DNA of 25,196 bases from Anaerolineales bacterium UBA2317 (GTDB taxonomy: Bacteria; Chloroflexota; Anaerolineae; Anaerolineales; Villigracilaceae), in contig DDVH01000055.1 in NCBI GenBank assembly GCA_002345215.1, positions 46,494 through 71,689 of the forward strand, written 5' to 3'. A program made the position numbers and the translations under genes. The notes under the pieces were generated by a model. The model ran no database searches, was not told the DNA's origin, and worked only from the letters and a program-made list of their open reading frames with translations. Positions 15,828 through 22,200 of this stretch are shown piece after piece (within the stretch, counting starts at the first letter, position 1; each line of letters starts with the position of its first letter).

Positions 15828-17108
15828 TCATATTGAGAAATCATAAACATAGTCTTTGTTGTAAACCCATTCTGGATAATCATGCATTAAATTATTACAG
15901 TAGCCACGAAGGATAGGAGCTAGAGAGCGAAACTCCGAATCAGCAAGCTGGTCTTTGTTTATTTTTTTTGTTTCATCTAGAATCTGATTAAACTTGTTGG
16001 CTAATTCAAGATATTTGTCTAGTAATGGAACATATGCTTTGAAATTTATTTCATCTTTATTGCGAAGGATTAATGTAGCTACATTCACTCTAAAGTGAGG
16101 AGGATGTTCACTTTCTAATATCACAAATTTTTCGGATAATGCATCTAAGTGAAGTTGCATGACTTTAAGATTGTAGTCTATTTCGTAAATCAAAGCCCAT
16201 AATATCTTGCGTTGCCTCTCAGCTTTGCGGTAGCGTAAGACCCACTCCGCATCAAGAATCCCCAGCGAACTTGCTATACAAGCAAAAATAATTTCCCGAA
16301 GTAGAAAAGCTTCTTCACCATAGTGACAAGTTATACTAAATTCAGATCTCTTCCATTTTATTATCTTTGTTTTCGAGTCGGACATATCAATCACACCATC
16401 TACCAGTGCCTTACGCATTGCTCGTATCTCCCCAAATGTAGATACGGTTTTTGCTGAATGTGTGTATTGATGGCGTCGACAATCAAGTAAATAATCGAGA
16501 ATCACTTTTAGTTTCTGTTCGGTAGTCTTAATGTTCCATGAGTTTGGATCGCTGTTTACTTTGAGTATTGTATAGCTATTTACGATTTCAATTTGAACAT
16601 ATTCTGGGAGACTTCGCACAAGATTATGTATATTCTTTATTACTCCAAAATATTTACTGTATACACCGATCAATCCTTCAATTAATGTAGAGTAAACATC
16701 TCTATTGAAAGTATGCGAAGAATTATAAAGTTCATCAAGGAAATTTTCTCTTTCTTTGACGCCAGAATATATCTCTTTAGAAGTTCGAGTCCACCCAGAA
16801 AAATCAATATAATTATCTTTCCCTGCTAATGTATCAAGACAAGTGCAAAGTAAATAAAGTTCAAGATCGTCCCTATGAAATCCTTCCAACGCATCGTCAA
16901 TATCTGTTGTAACCAAGCTTAATGGCATTTTGAAGCGTAAGTAATCTGTAAAGCTAACCCGGCTAATTACTCGAACAAGACGATCCAGAAAAACCTTATC
17001 TCTATGCCCAATTTCTTGAATCTCTTCTTTGTCAAGCATCCGAAATGCAACTAGTCGAGCCACACTAATTCCGCCATACGTTGCATTATCCATGATGGGC
17101 AAGTCCAT
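15828..17108 (-). CDS. Hypothetical protein, possible HEPN-like domain
   Basis: A 426-residue, mostly helical-looking soluble protein I do not recognise. No signal peptide or membrane segment is evident. Visible features are LELYLLCTCLDTLAG near residues 82-95 and LLDCRRHQYTHSAKT at 207-221, where R212 and H217 give the RX4H pattern of HEPN ribonucleases. A second segment, RGYCNNLMHDYPEW at 401-414, looks similar but its R-to-H spacing is longer. The start is chosen for AAGGA about 9 bases upstream on the minus strand. It is transcribed against both neighbours, sits between two arginine-related operons and looks more AT-rich by eye. It is probably an unrelated accessory gene. Function is unknown, and the HEPN idea rests on a short motif only. 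Confidence 0.7.
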   Translation of the reverse strand: MDLPIMDNATYGGISVARLVAFRMLDKEEIQEIGHRDKVFLDRLVRVISRVSFTDYLRFKMPLSLVTTDIDDALEGFHRDDLELYLLCTCLDTLAGKDNYIDFSGWTRTSKEIYSGVKERENFLDELYNSSHTFNRDVYSTLIEGLIGVYSKYFGVIKNIHNLVRSLPEYVQIEIVNSYTILKVNSDPNSWNIKTTEQKLKVILDYLLDCRRHQYTHSAKTVSTFGEIRAMRKALVDGVIDMSDSKTKIIKWKRSEFSITCHYGEEAFLLREIIFACIASSLGILDAEWVLRYRKAERQRKILWALIYEIDYNLKVMQLHLDALSEKFVILESEHPPHFRVNVATLILRNKDEINFKAYVPLLDKYLELANKFNQILDETKKINKDQLADSEFRSLAPILRGYCNNLMHDYPEWVYNKDYVYDFSI

Positions 17109-17142
17109 TATTCTTTATCCTTATCATAACTATTTTTATATA

Positions 17143-17171
17143 AGTATAGAACCACCTCCACAAAAACGCAA
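17143..17171 (-). promoter_or_regulatory. Possible promoter of the minus-strand hypothetical gene
   Basis: Read on the minus strand, TTGCGT (17166-17171) and TATACT (17143-17148) are 17 bp apart, about 35 bp upstream of the start codon. The -10 matches five of six consensus bases but the -35 only three, so this is a weak call. Confidence 0.35.
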
Positions 17172-17176
17172 ATCAT

Positions 17177-17194
17177 ATTACCCAAATGGGTAAT
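17177..17194. promoter_or_regulatory. 18-bp palindrome between divergent promoters, candidate operator
   Basis: ATTACCCAAATGGGTAAT has perfect 8-bp arms around a central AA. It lies 15 bp upstream of the argG-leader -35 (17210) and 5 bp from the possible minus-strand -35 (17171). It does not look like an E. coli ARG box. A dimeric regulator controlling either side is possible; no regulator gene is nearby. Confidence 0.5.
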
Positions 17195-17209
17195 CTTTAC
17201 TTAAAACCA

Positions 17210-17237
17210 TTGACACATTTCACATTGGTAGTAGAAT
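17210..17237 (+). promoter_or_regulatory. Sigma-70-type promoter of the argG leader
   Basis: TTGACA (17210-17215), 16-bp spacer, TAGAAT (17232-17237), then CGCC at the expected transcript start. It has the same -35, spacing and -10 as the carAB leader promoter at 11206-11233. The leader-peptide ATG is at 17252, giving a predicted 5' untranslated region of only about 8 bases. Confidence 0.78.
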
Positions 17238-17251
17238 TTCGCCTAATTAAT

Positions 17252-17359
17252 ATGTTAATCAAGTTTGCGTTACCGCGTACCCGTCGTCCGAAGCCAACCT
17301 CATTTGAGAAAGTTGGTTCTTTTTGTTTGGATGATAAGGTAATGAACGCAAAGATGTGA
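17252..17359 (+). CDS. Arg-rich leader peptide of the argG attenuator (35 codons)
   Basis: A short frame beginning MLIKFALPRTRRPKPTSFEK. Three Arg codons, all CGT, are clustered at codons 9, 11 and 12 (17276-17287). The first 24 residues align without gaps to the carAB leader peptide, including R9, R12, K14, T16, E19 and F24. The stop lies 31 bases before the terminator stem. No ribosome site precedes it. I infer a stalling sensor of arginine supply rather than a functional protein; the same frame could be a chance ORF, but the paired homology argues against that. Confidence 0.62.
   Translation: MLIKFALPRTRRPKPTSFEKVGSFCLDDKVMNAKM
17294..17316 (+). promoter_or_regulatory. Leader hairpin with antiterminator segment, argG attenuator
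   Basis: CCAAC-CTC (17294-17301) pairs with GAG (17306-17308) and GTTGG (17312-17316), with AAA bulged, six bases after the last clustered Arg codon. TTGAGAAAG (17304-17312) is perfectly complementary to CTTTCTCAA (17399-17407) in the terminator, and flanking G-U pairs make 11 pairs. The two structures exclude each other, as in classical amino-acid attenuators. Confidence 0.65.
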
Positions 17360-17390
17360 TAATTAAGTACACACATACAAATCCACACAA

Positions 17391-17423
17391 ACAGCCCGCT
17401 TTCTCAAGCGGGCTGTTTTTTTT
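17391..17423 (+). terminator. Intrinsic terminator/attenuator upstream of argG
   Basis: ACAGCCCGCTT (17391-17401) and AAGCGGGCTGT (17406-17416) form an 11-bp perfect stem with loop TCTC, followed by seven T. It lies between the leader peptide and argG with no other promoter visible after it, so argG transcription must read through it. Confidence 0.92.
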
Positions 17424-17430
17424 ATTTTGA

Positions 17431-17465
17431 CCTCACCCCAACCCCTCTCCTAATGAGGAGAGGGG
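17431..17465. repeat. REP-like palindromic element before argG
   Basis: CCTCACCCCAACCCCTCTCC followed by a short spacer and GGAGAGGGG. The arms CCCCTCTCC (17442-17450) and GGAGAGGGG (17457-17465) pair perfectly over 9 bp, 10 with the flanking T-A. The same style of CCTCACCCC...CCCTCTCC...GGAGAGGGG element is scattered through many bacterial genomes. It has no T run, so it is not a simple terminator. It ends 9 bases before the argG ribosome site AAGGAG (17475-17480). Confidence 0.75.
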
Positions 17466-17486
17466 AGAAAATTCAAGGAGAAAAAA

Positions 17487-18758
17487 ATGAGTCCGAAATC
17501 AAAACAGCAAATCAAGAAAATTGTATTAGCCTATTCAGGTGGACTAGATACATCTGTCATTGTTCCATGGTTGAAAGAAAACTACGGATGTGAAGTGATA
17601 TGTTTTTGTGCCGATGTTGGTCAGGGCGATGAAGATTTATCAGGTTTGGAGCAGAAAGCCCTTAAGAGTGGAGCGAGTCAGTTTGTCATCCATGATATGA
17701 AAGAAGAGTTTGCATCTGAATATCTTTTTCCAATGTTGAAAATGGGGGCAGTCTATGAACATAAGTATTTATTGGGCACATCGGTAGCCCGTCCTTTAAT
17801 TGCAAAACATTTAGTAGAAGTTGCGCATCAATTTGGTGCAGATGCGGTTGCACATGGTGCTACAGGCAAAGGCAATGACCAAGTTCGTTTTGAGTTAACG
17901 GTTATGGCACTTGACCCGCGATTAAAAATTATCGCACCATGGCGTGAATGGGATATTCGCTCGCGTGAAGATGCGTTGAATTACGCCGCGAAACATAATG
18001 TGCCTGTCACTGCAACTATTAAATCAATTTATTCTCGCGATTCAAATCTTTGGCATCTTTCACATGAAGGCGGTTTGCTCGAAGACCCATGGAACGAACC
18101 CGAAGAAGCCATGTATCAAATGTCCACTTCACCAGAGAATGCACCTGACGAAGCCGAATATGTAGAGATTGAATTTGAAAGTGGTAATCCGATTGCAGTG
18201 AATGGTGAAAAACTTTCACCAGCAAAAATTATCGAAACACTGAATGCCATTGGTGGCGCACATGGCATTGGTCGTGTGGATTTAGTTGAAAATCGTTTGG
18301 TCGGAATGAAATCACATGGCGTGTATGAAACGCCAGGCGGCACGATTCTTTTCTTTGCACATCGTGAACTCGAATCACTTGTATTGGATAGAGAAACTTT
18401 GCATTTCAAAGAAATGGTGGCTGTGAAATATGCAGAACTCACTTACAACGGTTTATGGTTTACGCCATTACGCGAAGCGATTGATGCATTTGTAAATTCC
18501 ACACAAGGTCCCGTCACTGGCATTGTTAAATTAAAACTTTATAAAGGCAACATCATCACGGCTGGTAAAAAATCTCCGTTTAGTTTGTATCGCGAAGATT
18601 TTGCAACCTTTGGTCAAGAAGATGTCTATGACCAAAGTCACGCCGAAGGTTTTATCCGATTGTATGGACTCAGCATGAAAGTCCGCGCGTTGAATGGCTT
18701 ACCTGTTTCGGGTCTTGATATGCCCAAGCCTGATTACTCAAAATTCAAGCGAGATTAA
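17487..18758 (+). CDS. argG: Argininosuccinate synthase ArgG
   Basis: A 423-residue enzyme condensing citrulline and aspartate with ATP. The PP-loop SGGLDTS is at residues 17-23. GTSVARPLIAKHLVEVA near 92, HGATGKGNDQVRFE near 118 and DSNLWHLSHEGGLLEDPW near 184 are citrulline/aspartate-binding regions. An N-terminal extension of about 10 residues (MSPKSKQQIK) precedes the conserved core. AAGGAG lies 6 bases upstream of the ATG. It is the first structural gene after the attenuator and is followed one base later by argH, so the last two arginine steps head the operon. Confidence 0.97.
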   Translation: MSPKSKQQIKKIVLAYSGGLDTSVIVPWLKENYGCEVICFCADVGQGDEDLSGLEQKALKSGASQFVIHDMKEEFASEYLFPMLKMGAVYEHKYLLGTSVARPLIAKHLVEVAHQFGADAVAHGATGKGNDQVRFELTVMALDPRLKIIAPWREWDIRSREDALNYAAKHNVPVTATIKSIYSRDSNLWHLSHEGGLLEDPWNEPEEAMYQMSTSPENAPDEAEYVEIEFESGNPIAVNGEKLSPAKIIETLNAIGGAHGIGRVDLVENRLVGMKSHGVYETPGGTILFFAHRELESLVLDRETLHFKEMVAVKYAELTYNGLWFTPLREAIDAFVNSTQGPVTGIVKLKLYKGNIITAGKKSPFSLYREDFATFGQEDVYDQSHAEGFIRLYGLSMKVRALNGLPVSGLDMPKPDYSKFKRD

Positions 18759-18759
18759 C

Positions 18760-20124
18760 ATGACCAAACTTTGGGGCGGACGCTTCGCCCAATCACCCAA
18801 TCAACTTGCCTTCGACCTCAACGCTTCAATCTCTGTTGATAAACGTTTAGCGATTCAAGATATTGATGGAAGCGTTGCATGGGCAAATGCGATTCACAAA
18901 GCAGGCATTCTTTCGGATAAAGAACACGCTTCAATCTCACTTGGGCTTGATACTGTTCGTAAAGAGTTTTCTTCGGGACAGTTTTCTTTCGCCGCTTCGG
19001 ATGAAGACATTCACACAGCAGTTGAAAGAAGGTTAACTGAATTAATCGGTGATGTCGCTGGCAAACTTCATACCGGCAGAAGCCGCAATGACCAAGTTGC
19101 TACAGATTTCAGATTATGGATGTTAGGCACAATTCCTGAATTGCAAAATGCTTTGAAGAATTTACAAAATGCATTGGTTGAACAAGCAGAACAAGCAAAT
19201 GAGATTGTGATGCCAGGTTATACGCACTTACAACGTGCACAACCGATTTTACTGTCACATTGGTGGTTGAGTCATTATTGGTCATTACAAAGAGATGTTG
19301 AAAGATTACAAGATTTAACAAAACGAGTCTCTGTGTTGCCATTAGGAAGTGGCGCGTTAGCAGGTGTTCCATTTGCAATTGACCGAATCAAATTAGCAAA
19401 ATCATTAGGGTTTGGAGAAGTATCACAAAACAGCATAGATGCTGTCTCTGACAGAGATTTTGCGGCTGAATATCTTTTCTGTACAACGATGATTGGCATT
19501 CATTTAAGCAAACTTGCTGAGCAAATTGTTTTATTTACAACATCTGAATTTGGATTCTTTGAGTTATCGGATTCATTTTCAACAGGTTCAAGTTTGATGC
19601 CACAAAAAAAGAATCCAGACGTGTTTGAGTTAACAAGAGGAAAAGCAGGAACGTTATTAGGTTTGTTAACTGGTCTATTAGTCACGCTCAAAGGTTTACC
19701 TTCTACGTACGATAAAGATTTGCAAGAAGATAAGTCACCTGTTTTTCAAGCAACTGATACATTGTTAGCCATTTTGCCTGTCATTGCCGAAGCATTGAGA
19801 ACCATCACTGTGAAAGCAGAACGAATGAGAAACGCTATTGATTCATCTATGCTGGCGACAGATTTGGCAGATTATTTGGTTGAGAAAGAAGTTCCATTTC
19901 GCAAAGCACATGAGATTGCGGGGAGAGTTGTCCGTGAGGCGGGCGAAGAAAATGTGTCATTAGAAAAAATGTCGCTCGAAGCGTATCAGGCAATAAGTCC
20001 AGTGTTTGAAGCGGATGTATATCAAGTGTTTGACCCGATGAAATCGGTTGAAAAAAGGAATTCGATTGGTGGCACGAGTCTCCAATCTGTAAAAAATCAA
20101 ATCAAAAAAATCAAAGGAGTTTAA
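18760..20124 (+). CDS. argH: Argininosuccinate lyase ArgH
   Basis: A 454-residue lyase splitting argininosuccinate to arginine and fumarate. I choose ATG 18760, one base after the argG stop, because it begins MTKLWGGRFAQSPN, the conserved ArgH N-terminus. An upstream in-frame ATG at 18694 would lie inside argG and add unrelated residues. Motifs are ERRLTELIGDVAGKLHTGRSRNDQ with the catalytic loop, GYTHLQRAQP, and the superfamily signature GSSLMPQKKNPDVFELTRG. The ribosome site is weak, so coupling to argG translation is likely. Confidence 0.96.
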   Translation: MTKLWGGRFAQSPNQLAFDLNASISVDKRLAIQDIDGSVAWANAIHKAGILSDKEHASISLGLDTVRKEFSSGQFSFAASDEDIHTAVERRLTELIGDVAGKLHTGRSRNDQVATDFRLWMLGTIPELQNALKNLQNALVEQAEQANEIVMPGYTHLQRAQPILLSHWWLSHYWSLQRDVERLQDLTKRVSVLPLGSGALAGVPFAIDRIKLAKSLGFGEVSQNSIDAVSDRDFAAEYLFCTTMIGIHLSKLAEQIVLFTTSEFGFFELSDSFSTGSSLMPQKKNPDVFELTRGKAGTLLGLLTGLLVTLKGLPSTYDKDLQEDKSPVFQATDTLLAILPVIAEALRTITVKAERMRNAIDSSMLATDLADYLVEKEVPFRKAHEIAGRVVREAGEENVSLEKMSLEAYQAISPVFEADVYQVFDPMKSVEKRNSIGGTSLQSVKNQIKKIKGV

Positions 20125-20125
20125 T

Positions 20126-20296
20126 ATGTCTACAATTGTTTGCCCTGAATGTGAAGCCCAAATTGAGTTAGCTACTGGAACTGAAGTCGGTGAGATTTTG
20201 GTGTGTTCCGATTGTGGTGTGGATTTGGAAGTGACAGGTATTGAACCCGCCGCTGTGCAACTTGCACCTATGGAACAAGAAGATTGGGGAGAATAA
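20126..20296 (+). CDS. lysW: Amino-group carrier protein LysW
   Basis: A 56-residue acidic carrier protein. Two CPEC/CSDC cysteine pairs (C6, C9, C27, C30) form a small zinc ribbon. The protein ends in EDWGE, the hallmark C-terminus whose last glutamate gamma-carboxyl is joined to the amino group of glutamate or alpha-aminoadipate. It keeps intermediates protected, as acetyl groups do in the classical arginine route. AAAGGAG (20113-20119) precedes the start, one base after the argH stop. Its place among argG, argH, argF, argC, argB and argD indicates use in arginine synthesis. Use for lysine as well cannot be excluded. Confidence 0.95.
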   Translation: MSTIVCPECEAQIELATGTEVGEILVCSDCGVDLEVTGIEPAAVQLAPMEQEDWGE

Positions 20297-20302
20297 TTTT
20301 TT

Positions 20303-20348
20303 GTAGGGGCGAGGCATACCATTTTATGGCACTTTGCCTCGCCCTTAC
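20303..20348. repeat. REP-like hairpin between lysW and lysX
   Basis: GTAGGGGCGAGGCA (20303-20316) pairs with TGCCTCGCCCTTAC (20335-20348) over 14 positions with one G-U. Inside is a smaller CCAT/ATGG hairpin. The stem ends directly against the lysX ribosome site GGAG (20349-20352). The element resembles dispersed palindromic repeats of the GTAGGGGCG type. In mRNA it would form a stable hairpin after lysW. Confidence 0.78.
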
Positions 20349-20359
20349 GGAGAATAATT

Positions 20360-21232
20360 ATGCAGAGACGATTAAAGATTGGTGTGTTGTATTCACGTGT
20401 GCGTGTTGAAGAGAAATGGATTTTTGGTGCACTTGAAAAACGTGGCATCGATTATGAACGACTCGATGATCGTGCAATTCATTTTGATTTAGATAATGCA
20501 AAGCCGTGGCAAGAATATGATGCTGTGTTGGAGCGAAGCATTAGTTATAACAGTGGGTTATATGCGTTGCGATTATTAAACGCATTTGGTGTACCTACTG
20601 TCAACACAGCATCTGTTGCAGAAATTTGTGGTGATAAGTTAATGACCAGCGCGGCACTTGCAAGAGATGGAGTTCCGCAACCGCATAACATGACCGCGTT
20701 CACACCTGAAGCCGCATTGGAAGCGATTGAAGCATTTGGTTATCCTGTTGTGTTGAAACCAGTTGTTGGTTCGTGGGGAAGATTATTGGCAAAAATCAAC
20801 GACCGTGATGCAGCGGAAGCAGTATTAGAACATAAATCAACACTTGGGTCTGTGCAACATTCTGTTTTTTATATTCAAGAATATATTGAAAAACCTGGTC
20901 GCGATATTCGCGCGATTGTGATTGGCGACAAAATATTAACGGCGATGTATCGCAAGTCTGAACATTGGATTACGAATACAGCACGTGGTGGTGAAGGTGA
21001 GTTATGTCCCATTACCCCTGAGATTGAAGAGATATGTTTGAAAGCGGCAAAATCTGTGGGTGGTGGCGTTCTTGCTGTTGATTTGGTTGAACATCCTGAA
21101 AAGGGATTGGTGGTCAACGAAATTAATCACACGATGGAATTTCACACGATGCAACCCGTGAGTGGGATTGATATTGCTGGCGAGATTGTGGAATACACAA
21201 TGAGTATAGCGAAAGAAAAGGTAGAAGCATGA
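20360..21232 (+). CDS. lysX: LysW-glutamate (or aminoadipate) ligase, LysX/ArgX family
   Basis: A 290-residue ATP-grasp ligase that joins the amino group of glutamate (ArgX) or alpha-aminoadipate (LysX) to the LysW C-terminus. Visible regions are the N-terminal KIGVLYSRVRVEEKWIF, ATP-grasp YPVVLKPVVGSWGR near 128-141, RGGEGELCPITP near 209-220, the metal-binding D241 and NEINHTMEF at 253-261. After NHTMEF the substrate loop reads HTMQPVSG, unlike the KNSVHTTG I recall in Thermus LysX, which may reflect glutamate preference. GGAG at 20349-20352 precedes the ATG. Context favours the arginine role. The stop overlaps argF as ATGA. Confidence 0.9.
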   Translation: MQRRLKIGVLYSRVRVEEKWIFGALEKRGIDYERLDDRAIHFDLDNAKPWQEYDAVLERSISYNSGLYALRLLNAFGVPTVNTASVAEICGDKLMTSAALARDGVPQPHNMTAFTPEAALEAIEAFGYPVVLKPVVGSWGRLLAKINDRDAAEAVLEHKSTLGSVQHSVFYIQEYIEKPGRDIRAIVIGDKILTAMYRKSEHWITNTARGGEGELCPITPEIEEICLKAAKSVGGGVLAVDLVEHPEKGLVVNEINHTMEFHTMQPVSGIDIAGEIVEYTMSIAKEKVEA

Positions 21233-22200
21233 ACACGCAATTATTACAACCTATTTTGAATCAGGAAATTATGTTGAAAAAAGATTTTCTTCATATTTCA
21301 GATTTTTCTCCAGTAGAAATACAAGATTTATTAGACCTCGCGATTGCTTTGAAGAAAGAATATTTCAATGGAGGCAATCCGCCTGTATTGAAAGGAAAAA
21401 CATTGGCAATGATTTTTCAAAAACCAAGTTTGCGAACTCGCGTTTCATTTGAAATGGCTATGCAACACTTGGGTGGTCATGCCATGTATCTTTCACCTGC
21501 TGAAATTGGATTGGGCAAACGTGAATCCATTGCGGATGTAGCAAGAGTCTTATCAGGTTATGTGCATGGAATCATGGCGCGTGTATTTGAGCATGAACAT
21601 CTCCTTGAATTGGCTCAATGGTCAAATGTGCCCGTGATTAATGGCTTGAGTGATTACAACCATCCATGTCAGGCATTGGCGGATGCATTAACCATTCAAG
21701 AAAGATTCGGCACAGCCAAAGGTTTGAACATCACGTATATTGGTGATGGAAATAATGTCGCAGTTTCATTGATGCATATTTGTGCTCAACTCGGTTGGAA
21801 TTTTACGATTGCAAATCCAATTGGATATGAAATTTCCCCTCAGGCAATTGAACTTGCAAAACAGATTTCACAAGAAACAGGTGCGGAAGTTTCGTTTTAT
21901 AACGACCCACATGATGCAGTCAAAGGTGCGGATGTGATTTATACCGACACTTGGACAAGCATGGGTCAAGAAGAAGAAACTGCTAAAAGAGAAGAAATTT
22001 TTTCGGAATATCAGGTCAATTCGAGGTTAGTCAGCGAAGCGAAGAAAGATGCAATCGTCATGCATTGTTTGCCTGCACATCGCAATCATGAATTAACAGA
22101 TGAAGTTGCCGATGGTTCACAATCTGTGCTTTTTCCGCAAGCACATAATCGCTTGCATGCACAAAAAGCAATTTTGGCACGCGCATTCGGAGTTACATAA
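21229..22200 (+). CDS. argF: Ornithine carbamoyltransferase ArgF
   Basis: A 323-residue carbamoyltransferase making citrulline from ornithine and carbamoyl phosphate (from CarAB upstream). Motifs are the carbamoyl-phosphate loop KPSLRTR at about 65-71 (Leu where many have Thr), HPCQALAD near 145, TDTWTSMGQEEE and HCLPAHR at 279-285, typical of ornithine-using enzymes. The start at 21229 overlaps lysX by ATGA. An alternative ATG at 21271 begins MLKKDFLHISDFSPVE, closer to the usual N-terminus, so the first 14 residues are uncertain. Expected substrate is free ornithine, released from LysW by a peptidase not in this window. Confidence 0.94.
   Translation: MNTQLLQPILNQEIMLKKDFLHISDFSPVEIQDLLDLAIALKKEYFNGGNPPVLKGKTLAMIFQKPSLRTRVSFEMAMQHLGGHAMYLSPAEIGLGKRESIADVARVLSGYVHGIMARVFEHEHLLELAQWSNVPVINGLSDYNHPCQALADALTIQERFGTAKGLNITYIGDGNNVAVSLMHICAQLGWNFTIANPIGYEISPQAIELAKQISQETGAEVSFYNDPHDAVKGADVIYTDTWTSMGQEEETAKREEIFSEYQVNSRLVSEAKKDAIVMHCLPAHRNHELTDEVADGSQSVLFPQAHNRLHAQKAILARAFGVT

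Noticed and set aside
15774..15846. Bidirectional terminator between carB and the convergent gene
   Set aside because: Only a weak AT-rich 6-bp hairpin (15816-15833) with no T run is visible.
17391..17465. CRISPR or tandem palindromic array before argG
   Set aside because: The two adjacent palindromes differ in sequence and have no repeated spacers; one is a terminator and the other a REP-like element.
18694..18759. Longer argH starting at ATG 18694
   Set aside because: It would lie inside argG in another frame and add residues not found at ArgH N-termini.
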